A stretch of 64,000 nt of DNA from Rhizobiaceae bacterium (GTDB taxonomy: Bacteria > Pseudomonadota > Alphaproteobacteria > Rhizobiales > Rhizobiaceae): the NCBI GenBank assembly GCA_017643025.1, contig JAEPOG010000006.1, positions 62,001 to 126,000 of the forward strand, given 5' to 3'. Below, one piece after another: positions 49,461 through 60,318 of this stretch. The notes under the pieces were generated by a model, which saw only the letters and a program-made list of their open reading frames with translations, did no database searches and had not been told where the DNA came from. Each line of letters begins with the position of its first letter. Position 1 is the first letter of the stretch. Made by a program: the position numbers and the translations under genes.

Positions 49461-49608
49461 TTTCGACATCCTTCCTGCCGAGCCAGGGACTCGGCGAATT
49501 CTTGGGATTTCCCACTATGTATTCCACGCTTGCCGTGTGTGCAATGCAGCGCCCCGGACTCGTTGGGGTGCTCATGACAGCGGCCGTGGTCTGTCGGGCT
49601 TGCCGCTC

Positions 49609-49887
49609 TCAGCGTCGGGCCTTGCCCCTGCGCAGCGAGCGCCGATGCTTCTGCGTTCGCGTGCGCACGCGCCTTCGCTGGGAGGTCGCGCGGGTTCTGC
49701 TCGACTTGCGCCTGCTGGTCTGTCTTTTTGCCGGCCTGAGCAACTTTTCGATGCGTCTCAGCCGCTCGGTCGGGGTGAGGGTGCGTTTCCGCTTGCGCCT
49801 ACGCCGACGCTTTCCCGTCTTCCGCTTCCACTCGCTGACGACCCCGGCGACGATGGCGTCGACAATCTCGTCGACTATCGCATTCAT
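49609..49887 (-). CDS. arginine/lysine-rich small protein between bolA and grxD
   Basis: A 92-aa ORF whose ATG overlaps the bolA stop (ATGA), with a neutral N-terminus MNAIVDEIVDAIVAGVVSEW and a highly basic remainder with runs such as KRRRRRKRKRT and TSRRKSSRTRATSQRRR. Coupled placement argues that it is translated; the extreme composition could also reflect an incidental open frame in GC-rich DNA. It might bind nucleic acid. I recognise no family. Confidence 0.45.
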   Translation of the reverse strand: MNAIVDEIVDAIVAGVVSEWKRKTGKRRRRRKRKRTLTPTERLRRIEKLLRPAKRQTSRRKSSRTRATSQRRRVRTRTQKHRRSLRRGKARR

Positions 49888-50111
49888 TCGGGAACGCTGG
49901 TTTGCAGCGCCAGTGCGTGCAGCACACCGCCCATATTGCCCTTGAGCGCTTCGTAGACGATCTGGTGCTGCTGCACGCGGCTCTTGCCGCGGAAGCTCTC
50001 GGCCACGACCTCGGCGGCGTAATGGTCGCCATCGCCGGCGAGATCGCGGATCGTCACCTTGGCGTCAGGTATCGCCTCTTTGATCATCCGCTCGATATCG
50101 CTGGCGTTCAT
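49884..50111 (-). CDS. bolA: BolA family protein
   Basis: A 75-aa BolA-like protein, shorter than E. coli BolA and nearer the BolA2/IbaG type, with the KH-like fold and the signature HYAAEVVAESFRGKSRVQQHQIV (about 26-48). The His residues bridge an iron-sulfur cluster with CGFS glutaredoxins such as the neighbouring GrxD. ATG 50111 follows GGGAGAAG. Confidence 0.93.
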   Translation of the reverse strand: MNASDIERMIKEAIPDAKVTIRDLAGDGDHYAAEVVAESFRGKSRVQQHQIVYEALKGNMGGVLHALALQTSVPE

Positions 50112-50312
50112 CGGCACGGCACTTCTCCCGCCTCTTGTGAGCCTAAGATATGAGGGCACCGGTCCGTCAGGTCAATCGCAGGGTGGGTGGCGTCCACTGA
50201 CCTGCAAATATGCAGAATGATCTGCAATCTCTCGGATTGAGCGCGCCATCGCTCTGAACCATTTCGACGATCGTCCGCACCAGCGGACGACAAGAAATGA
50301 AAGGACTGAATT

Positions 50313-50768
50313 GTGACGTCTCATTCCGAAGCTTCCGCGGATGTACGCGGGATTGTCTTGGCCTATGTCGAGGCCATGAATGCCGGCGACCTGGACCGGC
50401 TCCGCAGTCTGTTTGCCGACGATTGTGAAATCCAGGGTGTGGTTGGCCGCGGCGCGTTCGATGCCGTCGCTGACATCTGGCGGCAATTGCACTCCGGCCT
50501 GAATATGTACCTGGAAGTGCAGTCCATCGTCTGCGAGGGCAAGGTGGCCGCTGCCCGCTACGTGGAGCGCGGCCGCTGGACCGGCCCTTTCCTTGGCTTC
50601 ACCAAGCCAACCGGCAACAGCTACGAACTGGTCGCGATCGAGTGGTTCGAGGTTGAAGATGGCCGCATCCGGCGTCGCTGGGGCGCACGCGACAGCGCGA
50701 GCCAGGCACGCCAGGTTGGCTTTCCGGAGGCTGCCAAGCCTCTGGTCGAGCAGGAGGAAGCCGCCTAG
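50313..50768 (+). CDS. NTF2-like / SnoaL-fold protein
   Basis: A 151-aa protein with a cone-shaped NTF2 fold pattern: VLAYVEAMNAGDLDRLRSLFADDCEIQG then VAARYVERGRWTGPFLGF and IEWFEVEDGRIRRRW. Such proteins are isomerases, cyclases or carriers; none can be named. The start is GTG 50313 with AAGGA before it. Its end overlaps that of the convergent LysR gene by four bases. Confidence 0.85.
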   Translation: MTSHSEASADVRGIVLAYVEAMNAGDLDRLRSLFADDCEIQGVVGRGAFDAVADIWRQLHSGLNMYLEVQSIVCEGKVAAARYVERGRWTGPFLGFTKPTGNSYELVAIEWFEVEDGRIRRRWGARDSASQARQVGFPEAAKPLVEQEEAA

Positions 50769-51703
50769 GAGCCCGCGCTTTCGGCCGGGACGTCGTACAA
50801 TGCGAGGTCCCGGCCCTCCAGCCGATGGCGTACGCTCTTGAAACGCTCGGCCACGGCGCGGCGAAAGAGCCGGGCGGCGGGCACGTCACGCATGCGTTCG
50901 TGGTAAAGTAGCCAGATGCCCGCTTCTGTCGCGATGCCTTCAATCGGCAACTTGATCAGGTCGGGCCGCTCCCAGGCGTGCCACTCCGGCAGCGGTCCGA
51001 TCGCCACGCCTGACCGAACGGCGGCCACCAGTCCGGAGAGCGAATTGCAGCGGATGCCGATCCTGGCCTTCGGATAAAGCGCGTTCAGCCGCGCAAGTGG
51101 CGCCACCCTGGCCAGTTCGCCGCCGCCGGCTACGATAAGATGGCGGCCGAGGTCACTGCCGGCCTCGGGCAGGCCGTGCTTGTCGATATAGGACTGCGCG
51201 CAGTAGAGCCGCCAAACGCTCGTGCCGATCCGCTTCCTCACGAGGCCGGGACCGCGGGGGTGGTCGCCCACCCTGATCGCAAGGTCAGCTTCGCCATGGC
51301 TGAGATCGGCGTGGTGATCGCCGCTCAGCACTTCGATCCGTATTCCGGGCTGCCGATCCTGAAACTCCTGGACGAGAGGAGTCAGGATTTCGTCGGCGAC
51401 GAGCGGCGTTGCGCTCACCCGAACCAGTTGCTGCGACATTCGGGCGAGGCTGCCGGCGGCGCTTTGGAACTGTTCAATGGATGCCTCGGTTCGTTCGGCG
51501 TAAGCCCGCAATTCAAGCGCCGCGGCAGTGGGGCGTTGGCCGTCGGGAAGTCGATCGAAAAGGGTCAGTCCAAGCCTGCGCTCAAGCGCGACAATGCGGC
51601 GCGAAACCGTCGTCTGGTTGACGCCAAACTCCGATGCAGCACCCGAAGCGGTGCCGTGCCGCAACACAGAGAGAAAGAAACGGATGTCGTCCCAATGGGC
51701 CAT
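50765..51703 (-). CDS. LysR-family transcriptional regulator
   Basis: A 312-aa protein with an N-terminal winged helix (WDDIRFFLSVLRHGTASGAA, VNQTTVSRRIVALERRLGLTL) and a periplasmic-binding-like effector domain. ATG 51703 gives the usual N-terminus. No divergent gene adjoins its start (purL is in the same direction upstream), so the usual clue to its target is missing. Confidence 0.9.
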   Translation of the reverse strand: MAHWDDIRFFLSVLRHGTASGAASEFGVNQTTVSRRIVALERRLGLTLFDRLPDGQRPTAAALELRAYAERTEASIEQFQSAAGSLARMSQQLVRVSATPLVADEILTPLVQEFQDRQPGIRIEVLSGDHHADLSHGEADLAIRVGDHPRGPGLVRKRIGTSVWRLYCAQSYIDKHGLPEAGSDLGRHLIVAGGGELARVAPLARLNALYPKARIGIRCNSLSGLVAAVRSGVAIGPLPEWHAWERPDLIKLPIEGIATEAGIWLLYHERMRDVPAARLFRRAVAERFKSVRHRLEGRDLALYDVPAESAGS

Positions 51704-51772
51704 GGCGTCCGGCCTGCAGATGGAACTGGGATCAATGCCTTCGCTGCCGCCGAAGAGCAAGAGGGCACCGAG

Positions 51773-53991
<2,219 letters not shown>

Positions 53992-53995
<4 letters not shown>

Positions 53996-54621
53996 GACGC
54001 GGATTTCTTTGCTGCGGGCAGGAAGCGGTCGGCCGCGACCGCAAGAGCGGATACGGCCACGAACAAGGCCAGGATGGCGGCGATCATCTGCAGGACGTGC
54101 GGCCAGCCATTTTCCAAATAGTCGAGGAACGGGTAGGGTACTTCACCTGCCAGCGGCGCTCGCACGAATATGTAGCAGACATAGACGATGGGGTAGGCGA
54201 GCATCAGGGGTATGTCGCGCCAGCGCGCATCGCCGGTGCGTCCGTAGGCGATCCACCAGACGATCATCAGGACGGGAGCCGCATAGTGCAGCATGATGTC
54301 CGTGACGTATTGCAGGCCTTGCGGGTTCCAGAGTTGCGCCAGCAGCAGGTGGTAGACGATGCCGACGATGGCGATGGCCACCAAAGCGGACCTGACCACC
54401 AGAGGACGCCGGAAAAAGGCAAAACGTCCTGCGAACAGGCCGGCGGCGTGGACCAGCACCACGAAGATGTTGGTCAGGATGGTGAAGAAGGCGAAGAAAC
54501 GCACAACCGACGCGGCGACGCTCAGCCCTTCAACGGTGAAGCGTCCGATTGCCAGCCAGAACTGGATGATCACGGCGGATACGCCAAGCAGAACTCCGAT
54601 GGTTTGCAACGTCCGAGACAT
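53992..54621 (-). CDS. Pr6Pr-family membrane protein
   Basis: A 209-aa protein with six helices, fitting the Pr6Pr (FAR-17a/AIG1-like) family: [21 protein letters not shown] and the acidic [18 protein letters not shown]. Eukaryotic relatives of the fold are lipid hydrolases, and conserved His and Thr are visible here (TNI; LHY), but the bacterial role is unknown. It lies in the pur operon, three bases after a lipoprotein gene, and overlaps purL. Confidence 0.8.
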
Positions 54622-54624
54622 CGC

Positions 54625-55038
54625 TCACGCCCCCACGCTGCAAGCTGTGTCGCCGCCAGCCCACCGCCGGGTGTCGGCGTCGATGGCCGATGCCTGCGGG
54701 CCGTCCATAAGCGGTCCGAAAGCCGATATCTGCGCCGGCTTGCCTGTGGCCTCGACTACCAGCTTGGGCAGGCCGCCGACATTGCCGCGCGGCACCGCCA
54801 GAATGCGTGGCCTGCCGGAGAAGGAACTCAACTCCGGAGACATGGCGAGACCTTCGAACCCTGCCACCTGCGGACCGAACCAGCATTTCTGAGCCGCTAC
54901 CGCGATGCGTTCCATCGTCGATAATGCGGAATTGTCGCCGGGCACGGAAACGCTGTTGCTCATCGTCGGGCCGCTCTGGCAGGCGGAAAATAGAGGCAAG
55001 GCGAGTAATGGCAGAAGGCGCAACGTCGCCCTTGTCAT
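54625..55038 (-). CDS. hypothetical lipoprotein in the pur operon
   Basis: A 137-aa protein with a lipobox LFSAC (Cys20) after a hydrophobic leader, and three more Cys in the mature part, one near the end (GDTACSVGA). I recognise no family. Its ATG overlaps the purQ stop (ATGA) and the next gene follows at once, so it is inside the coupled pur run. Confidence 0.75.
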   Translation of the reverse strand: MTRATLRLLPLLALPLFSACQSGPTMSNSVSVPGDNSALSTMERIAVAAQKCWFGPQVAGFEGLAMSPELSSFSGRPRILAVPRGNVGGLPKLVVEATGKPAQISAFGPLMDGPQASAIDADTRRWAGGDTACSVGA

Positions 55039-55703
55039 GCCGCGATCCCCAGAGCGCCCTCGAACAGCGCTCGGCCGTCGTTGCCGCCATGCGCGGCTTC
55101 GATAAGGTTTTCCGGATGTGGCATCATGCCGAGCACGTTGCCTTCACGGCTGACGATCCCGGCGATGTCGTTGACGGAGCCGTTCGGGTTGGTGCCCTCG
55201 GCGTAACGGAACACGACCTGGCCTTCGCCTTCCAGCCGTGTCAGCGTTTCGGCATCGGCGAAGTAGTTGCCGTCATGATGCGCAACGGGGCAGCGGATGA
55301 TCTGCCCGGCCGCATAGCCGCGTGTGAAAGCCGTGTTTGCGTTGGCGACTTCCAGCTTCACTTCGCGGCAGACGAATTTCAGCGTCGCGTTGCGCATTAG
55401 CGCACCTGGCAGGAGCCCGGCCTCGAGCAGTATCTGGAAGCCGTTGCAGACCCCCATCACCATGACGCCCTGCCGCGCTTTCTCTGCCACCGCCCGCATG
55501 ACCGGCATGCGCGCGCCGATGGCGCCGCAGCGCAGATAGTCTCCGAAGCTGAAACCGCCGGGAATGACGATCAGGTCCACGTCCGGGATGTCGGTCTCGG
55601 TCTGCCAGACGGTGACCGGCGGCCGCCCCGTGATCTTGGTCAGCGCCGCGATCATGTCGCGGTCGCGATTGAGGCCGGGCAGCAGGACGACGGCCGTCTT
55701 CAC
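55035..55703 (-). CDS. purQ: phosphoribosylformylglycinamidine synthase subunit PurQ
   Basis: PurQ (222 aa) is the class I glutaminase that feeds ammonia to PurL. The nucleophile Cys is in [20 protein letters not shown] and the His/Glu pair in [10 protein letters not shown]. The GTG 55703 overlaps the purS stop; the longer frame to 55760 is not PurQ-like. Confidence 0.96.
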   Translation of the reverse strand: MKTAVVLLPGLNRDRDMIAALTKITGRPPVTVWQTETDIPDVDLIVIPGGFSFGDYLRCGAIGARMPVMRAVAEKARQGVMVMGVCNGFQILLEAGLLPGALMRNATLKFVCREVKLEVANANTAFTRGYAAGQIIRCPVAHHDGNYFADAETLTRLEGEGQVVFRYAEGTNPNGSVNDIAGIVSREGNVLGMMPHPENLIEAAHGGNDGRALFEGALGIAA

Positions 55704-55948
55704 CTGTCGATCTCCACCGCGTAGTCTTCGATCACGGTATTCGCGAGCAGCTTCTCGCACATCGCCTGGATGTCGCTTTCCGCTTTGGCGCGGTCGCTGC
55801 CCTCGACCTCGATGTCGAACACCTTGCCCTGCCGCACCTGACCCACGCCGGAAAAGCCCAGCGTTCCCAGCGCGCCTTCGATCGCCTTGCCCTGTGGATC
55901 GAGAACACCGTTCTTCAGCGTTACGGTGACGCGTGCCTTGATCGCCAA
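55700..55948 (-). CDS. purS: phosphoribosylformylglycinamidine synthase subunit PurS
   Basis: PurS (82 aa) is the small dimeric bridge between PurL and PurQ. The core [20 protein letters not shown] and [14 protein letters not shown] are standard. The start is TTG 55948 with GGAG eight bases before it; the frame opens at an ATG 56041, but that would overlap the end of purC by 77 bases and add unrelated residues. Confidence 0.93.
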   Translation of the reverse strand: MAIKARVTVTLKNGVLDPQGKAIEGALGTLGFSGVGQVRQGKVFDIEVEGSDRAKAESDIQAMCEKLLANTVIEDYAVEIDR

Positions 55949-55964
55949 AGTCCCGGCTCCGGTT

Positions 55965-56759
55965 CTAGTGAAGGCTGTCCTTGTCGCCGGGCTTCGACGA
56001 CACAAGCACCGGCCCGGATGGACGTGGTGGCTCGTTTTCATTCATGATGCCTAGCCGGCGGGCGACTTCCTGATAGGCTTCGACCAGCCCGCCCATGTCG
56101 CGGCGGAAGCGGTCCTTATCGAGCTTGTCCTGGGTGCTGACATCCCACAACCGGCAGGAATCCGGCGAGATCTCATCCGCCACGACGATACGCATCATCT
56201 CGTTTTCCCACAGCCGGCCGCATTCGATCTTGAAGTCGACCAGCTGGATGCCGACGCCGAGGAACAGGCCGGAGAGGAAGTCGTTGACGCGGATGGCAAG
56301 CGCCATGATGTCGTCGATCTCCTGCGGGCTCGCCCAGCCGAAGGCGGTGATGTGCTCTTCGGTAACCAGCGGATCGTCCAGCGCGTCGGCCTTGTAGTAG
56401 AATTCGATGATCGAACGCGGCAGCAGAGTGCCTTCTTCCAACCCGAGCCGCTTCGCCAGCGAGCCGGCAGCGACATTACGCACCACGACCTCGAGCGGAA
56501 CGATCTCCACCTCGCGGATCAGCTGTTCGCGCATGTTCAGGCGACGGATGAAGTGGGTCGGAATGCCCATCCGATTGAGATGGGTGAAGATATGTTCCGA
56601 AATCCGGTTGTTGAGCACGCCCTTGCCGTCGACGATCTCGTGCTTCTTCTTGTTGAAGGCGGTCGCGTCGTCCTTGAAGAACTGGATCAGCGTCCCCGGT
56701 TCCGGCCCTTCATAGAGGATTTTCGCTTTGCCTTCGTAGATGCGGCGGCGACGGTTCAT
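55965..56759 (-). CDS. purC: SAICAR synthase (phosphoribosylaminoimidazole-succinocarboxamide synthase)
   Basis: PurC (264 aa) joins CAIR with aspartate in step eight of purine synthesis. Motifs: [11 protein letters not shown] and [13 protein letters not shown] near the N-terminus, then [17 protein letters not shown] and [10 protein letters not shown]. The C-terminal tail is slightly long. It leads the pur run; a 10-bp palindrome lies 29 bases before its ATG. Confidence 0.96.
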   Translation of the reverse strand: MNRRRRIYEGKAKILYEGPEPGTLIQFFKDDATAFNKKKHEIVDGKGVLNNRISEHIFTHLNRMGIPTHFIRRLNMREQLIREVEIVPLEVVVRNVAAGSLAKRLGLEEGTLLPRSIIEFYYKADALDDPLVTEEHITAFGWASPQEIDDIMALAIRVNDFLSGLFLGVGIQLVDFKIECGRLWENEMMRIVVADEISPDSCRLWDVSTQDKLDKDRFRRDMGGLVEAYQEVARRLGIMNENEPPRPSGPVLVSSKPGDKDSLH

Positions 56760-56788
56760 GGCTGTCTCTGGCTGTTTGCGGCGTCTTG

Positions 56789-56818
56789 GGAATCGCCGTC
56801 TCGACAGGCGGCGATTCC
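56789..56818 (-). repeat. perfect 10-bp inverted repeat in the purC leader
   Basis: GGAATCGCCG (56789-56798) and CGGCGATTCC (56809-56818) flank a 10-base loop, lying between the purC ATG and a possible promoter (minus-strand TTGAGC at 56866-56871, TATAGG at 56845-56850, spacing only 15). It would form a stable RNA hairpin or a repressor site. No T-run follows. Confidence 0.55.
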
Positions 56819-56964
56819 GCCTGAAATGCGTCGTTAGCTGTGCTCCTATAGCAACTGCCGGTCGCGCTCAATCGGCATTTGCCGGTGTTCAACCGGTTTG
56901 CGGCTACTATTCGGGCCCGGCCGCAGTGCCGCGCATCTTTGTCGCATGCGCTGTATTGACCGGG

Positions 56965-57002
56965 CGACAGGCATTTGGTTTGTGCCTGTCGAACCCTATC
57001 TA
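56965..57002 (+). promoter_or_regulatory. palindrome overlapping the -35 of the zeta-subunit promoter
   Basis: CGACAGGCA (56965-56973) and TGCCTGTCG (56983-56991) form a perfect 9-bp palindrome with a 9-base centre. TTGGTT (56975-56980) lies in that centre and TATCTA (56997-57002) follows after 16 bases, so the palindrome sits on the -35. It is either an operator or a hairpin. Confidence 0.5.
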
Positions 57003-57037
57003 GTTTCTATCGCTCAATTCCCGACCGGAGAACGTTC

Positions 57038-57361
57038 ATGGCCAGCATGGAGGATCGTGAGAAAGGCTTTGAGGCCAAGTTTGCTCACGACGAACAGTTG
57101 AAATTCAAGGCCTATGCCCGCCGCAACAAGCTGCTCGGCCTGTGGGCGGCCGCGGAGCTCGGCAAGTCCGGCCCGGAAGCGGATGCCTACGCCAAGGAAG
57201 TGGTGGCTTCCGATTTCGAGGAAGCCGGTGACGAGGACGTGTTCCGCAAGGTTCGTGGCGACTTGGACGCCGCCGGCGTAGCGGTATCCGATCAGGACAT
57301 CCGCACGCAGATGGAACAGCTTCTGGTCGAGGCAGTGGATCAGGTCCGCTCCGGCTCCTGA
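57038..57361 (+). CDS. F1-ATPase inhibitor zeta subunit (DUF1476 family)
   Basis: A 107-aa helical protein with the family opening EDREKGFEAKFAHDEQLKFK and ARRNKLLGLWAA. In Paracoccus, this zeta subunit inhibits ATP hydrolysis by the F1Fo synthase through its N-terminus; in rhizobia the inhibitory strength varies. ATG 57038 has CGGAG at good spacing; a longer open frame from 56975 is ignored. No ATP synthase genes are nearby. Confidence 0.9.
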   Translation: MASMEDREKGFEAKFAHDEQLKFKAYARRNKLLGLWAAAELGKSGPEADAYAKEVVASDFEEAGDEDVFRKVRGDLDAAGVAVSDQDIRTQMEQLLVEAVDQVRSGS

Positions 57362-57413
57362 CCAGCTGGAACATTGCGCCGGCACACTGTGTCGGCGTTG
57401 AGGGGGATATTTC

Positions 57414-58184
57414 ATGCTGCTTGCCGAACGCCTTGCTGCGGACGAGGCGGTGTTCGCCGGCTGGTCCGCTATTCCGGACCCCATGACCATCGAGGCGCTC
57501 GCCGGCACGGCATTCGACACTGTCCTGCTCGACATGCAGCATGGCGGCCACAGCGAGGAGAGCATCCTGCGCTGCCTGGCGCCTGCCATCGCCGCGGGCA
57601 AACCCGGCATCGTGCGCATCCCGGTCGGCCGCTTCGACATGGCGAGCCGCGCGCTCGACTATGGCGCGGAGGCAGTTATCGCGCCGATGATCAACTCCGT
57701 TGAAGACGCCGAAGCCTTTGCGGCTTCGATGAAGTATCCCCCCATGGGCGAACGATCCTGGGGTGTCAGCATCGTTGCCGCCCGCGACGGACAATCGGAC
57801 AATCTGAAGCGGCTCAAGACCGCCAATGCGGAGACGCTTTCATTCGCGATGATCGAGACGCGCCGCGCCTATGAGGCGCTGGATGGCATCCTGGCGGTGG
57901 AAGGCATCGACGCCGTGTTCATCGGCCCGTCCGATCTCTCCATTGCCTGGACGAACGGTGCAGCGGTTAATCCGAAACTCCCGGATATGAGCGACGCGAT
58001 AGCCGACATCGTGCGCAAGGCGAGGGCGGCCGGCAAACATGTCGGCATTTATCTCGTGAATATGGCGGATGCCGGCCCACTGTCAGAAATGGGCATCAAG
58101 CTTTTCGGCTTCGGCGCCGAGGCCAAGTTCATGTCGGTCGGCGCCGATGCCCTTCTCGGCGAAGCCAAAGCCTCACTCGGCTGA
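57414..58184 (+). CDS. HpcH/HpaI aldolase family protein
   Basis: A 256-aa class II aldolase of the 2,4-dihydroxyhept-2-ene-1,7-dioate aldolase type. The metal-binding Glu/Asp sites are visible in MIETRRAYEALDGILAVEGIDAVFIGPSDLSI (by position, about 143-174), and the catalytic His in LLDMQHGGHSEE. It cleaves a hydroxy-dicarboxylic acid to pyruvate or a similar product; the substrate is not known. GGGGGAT precedes ATG 57414. Confidence 0.9.
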   Translation: MLLAERLAADEAVFAGWSAIPDPMTIEALAGTAFDTVLLDMQHGGHSEESILRCLAPAIAAGKPGIVRIPVGRFDMASRALDYGAEAVIAPMINSVEDAEAFAASMKYPPMGERSWGVSIVAARDGQSDNLKRLKTANAETLSFAMIETRRAYEALDGILAVEGIDAVFIGPSDLSIAWTNGAAVNPKLPDMSDAIADIVRKARAAGKHVGIYLVNMADAGPLSEMGIKLFGFGAEAKFMSVGADALLGEAKASLG

Positions 58185-58195
58185 GCGGTTCTGAA

Positions 58196-58708
58196 CTACT
58201 GCAGGCGGGAGACGAACCGCGCGAAGGTCATTGAGCCTTCGGGCCAGGGGCCATGGCCGGACGCAACATTGAGCCCACCGGCATTGCCGGCGTCGATGAA
58301 CAACGAACCCCAGCCGGCCCCCAACTCTTCTGCGGTCGAGAAGTCGCAATTCGGATCGTCGCGGCTGGCAACGAGCAGCGACGGAAATGGGAGCGGATCG
58401 TGGGGAAGAGGCGCGCTATTTGTCGTCGACGGCGCGACCATGAACGCACCAGCGATGCGCGCCGTGAATTTCCCCGCGGCCCGAACGATAACGGGCACCG
58501 CCTCGCCGTGAGCGACCAGAACCACCGGTCGGGTCGCCTTGTCGACGGCATCGACGACCTGCCGCGTGGTCTCGTCCGTCGCATCGCCGCCTCCGATGGT
58601 TAGCCGTCGACCAGTCGATAGCTTGCTTTGCCAGCGGGCCAGCCAGTGGCCCTCATCGACGACGGGATCGCCCGCGATGAAGATGATATCTGCATCCTTG
58701 ACCTTCAT
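58196..58708 (-). CDS. RBBP9/YdeN-like alpha/beta hydrolase lacking the nucleophile Ser
   Basis: A 170-aa small hydrolase fold. DDPNCDF holds the catalytic Asp region and SGHGPWPEG the catalytic His, both typical of RBBP9/YdeN proteins. The elbow, normally H-S-L-G, reads VLVAHGEAVP, with Gly68 in place of the nucleophile Ser. The protein may have lost hydrolase activity. ATG 58708 is chosen; the longer open frame to 59605 is a shadow of the VOC gene. Confidence 0.75.
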   Translation of the reverse strand: MKVKDADIIFIAGDPVVDEGHWLARWQSKLSTGRRLTIGGGDATDETTRQVVDAVDKATRPVVLVAHGEAVPVIVRAAGKFTARIAGAFMVAPSTTNSAPLPHDPLPFPSLLVASRDDPNCDFSTAEELGAGWGSLFIDAGNAGGLNVASGHGPWPEGSMTFARFVSRLQ

Positions 58709-58852
58709 GCGCCGCGATGTAGCGGCGGTGGCGGCCTCACGCAACCGCCTGCGGTGAACACGCCGTCTCCATATCCGTGCCTTGTGAAGTCGACCGCCCG
58801 TTGCGATGTGACATGAAATCATCGGGAAGTCGGGCTTCCCAAGGAGACAGTT

Positions 58853-59656
58853 ATGACCAATTTGCCTTTTGCGGCTGAGGCGCCCGTCAGCATCGCACGC
58901 GTTGGCCTCAGGGCTCGCGACGCCGACGCGCTGGCCGACTACTACAAGGCCGTGCTTGGCCTCAGGGAATTGCGCCGCGCCAACGGCACGATCGGGCTTG
59001 GCGCCGGAGATCGCGAGCTGCTGGAAATCGAAGGTTCGAATGCACTTCGCCCGGAGGATCCGCGCAGCGCCGGCCTCTACCACACCGCTTTCCTGCTGCC
59101 GTCGCGCGACGATCTTGCCCGCTGGGTGGGGCACGCCGCTGAGAACAGGATCCCGATCTCCGGCGCGTCCGATCATCTCGTGAGCGAGGCGATCTACCTC
59201 TACGACCCGGAAGGCAACGGCATCGAAATCTACCGCGACCGGCCGCAAGGCGAATGGCCGATGGAAGCCGGCACGATCAAAATGGCCACCGAGCGGCTCG
59301 ACCTCAAGGCTTTGCACGCTTCCCTTCCCGACGGCGACGCTGGCTGGGTAGGAGCGCCGGACGGTTCGGTCGTCGGTCACGTCCATCTGCGGGTCGGCGA
59401 CACGGGCGAAGCGGAAAGCTGGTGGAACGGCGAGATGGGCTTCGACACGACCGTTCACTACGGCAACAGCGCGGTGTTCCTGTCGACGGGCGGCTATCAC
59501 CACCACATCGGCGCCAACAGCTGGCAGACGGCAGGAGCCGGGCCGCGCGACAAGGACCGCGCCGGGCTGAGCTATGTCGAACTTGCTGCCAAGGAAGGCG
59601 CGCAAAAGAGCGTCCGGGATCCTTGGGGCTCCGAGATACGCGTACGGGCCGCCTAG
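58853..59656 (+). CDS. VOC-family (glyoxalase / extradiol dioxygenase-like) protein
   Basis: A 267-aa protein with two VOC modules. The first starts IARVGLRARDADALADYYKAVLGL and holds YHTAFLLP; the second has VVGHVHLRVGDTGEAESWW and GYHHHIGANSW. The metal ligand set (two His and a Glu in EIYRDRP) looks complete, as in CatE-type catechol-2,3-dioxygenase proteins. Substrate unknown. GGAGAC precedes ATG 58853. Its end overlaps that of the tpm gene. Confidence 0.88.
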   Translation: MTNLPFAAEAPVSIARVGLRARDADALADYYKAVLGLRELRRANGTIGLGAGDRELLEIEGSNALRPEDPRSAGLYHTAFLLPSRDDLARWVGHAAENRIPISGASDHLVSEAIYLYDPEGNGIEIYRDRPQGEWPMEAGTIKMATERLDLKALHASLPDGDAGWVGAPDGSVVGHVHLRVGDTGEAESWWNGEMGFDTTVHYGNSAVFLSTGGYHHHIGANSWQTAGAGPRDKDRAGLSYVELAAKEGAQKSVRDPWGSEIRVRAA

Positions 59657-60291
59657 GTTTCCTTTAGCAGCCAGGCGATCTCGCTGCCGCCGGCGAGGTC
59701 GCCGATTCGGCCGGAAATGGGCCGTTCGGCCAGTTTCGCGACGCGGTAATGGCCGCCGTAAAGCTGGTCGAGTTCCGTCTCGCCTACCGGAAACGGTGGC
59801 CCGTCCATCCGGCTCTGATCATAGTCCAGGCAGATCAGAAGTTGCGGCGCGCCGGCCGTGAGTTGCCGCACATGCACGGCATATTTGGCGCGTGTGGCCG
59901 CGGGCAGGGCGATCAGGGCGGCACGGTCGTAGGTGGCATTGACCGGGCCCAGAATGTCCGCCGTCAGATCGAACACGTCGCCGGCGAAAAGTTCGATTTC
60001 CCCCGCCCGGAATGCCGTCAGCGCGCCGAGCTCTTCCACTTCCGGTGTCAGCCCTGAACGCTCGAACACCTCCTCCAGTGCCGCGCGGTTGAGTTCGATG
60101 CCGGCAACGCGGTGACCTTGAGCCGCGATCCAGTCCAGATCGAAGGCCTTTCCGCAAAGTGGCAGGAACACTCGGCTATCGGGCTTGAGTGCAAGCCGGT
60201 CGAAATGACGCGTCAGCAGGTCGTTCGGCTTGCCTTCGTGAAACCCGATCCTGTTTTCGCGCCAAAGCTGCTGCCAGAAATCCGGGTCCAC
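59653..60291 (-). CDS. tpm: thiopurine S-methyltransferase family protein
   Basis: A 212-aa SAM-dependent methyltransferase. The bacterial TPMT pattern is plain: FWQQLWRENRIGFHEGKPND, then VFLPLCGKAFDLDWIAAQGHRVAGIEL and YDRAALIALP. Bacterial members can methylate thiol or selenium/tellurium compounds. The start is GTG 60291. It ends facing the VOC gene and lies 28 bases downstream of purB on the same strand. Confidence 0.9.
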   Translation of the reverse strand: MDPDFWQQLWRENRIGFHEGKPNDLLTRHFDRLALKPDSRVFLPLCGKAFDLDWIAAQGHRVAGIELNRAALEEVFERSGLTPEVEELGALTAFRAGEIELFAGDVFDLTADILGPVNATYDRAALIALPAATRAKYAVHVRQLTAGAPQLLICLDYDQSRMDGPPFPVGETELDQLYGGHYRVAKLAERPISGRIGDLAGGSEIAWLLKET

Positions 60292-60318
60292 TTCCGTCCG
60301 CTCCCGCGAGGCGTGCGG

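Noticed and set aside
49502..49945. Plus-strand ORF of 147 codons opposite the arginine-rich ORF
   Set aside because: It has no ribosome site and crosses into bolA antisense; the minus-strand frame is better placed.
58709..59605. Upstream extension of the RBBP9-like gene to 59605
   Set aside because: The extension is antisense to the VOC gene. The hydrolase fold begins at MKVKDADIIFIAGD, so ATG 58708 is the start.
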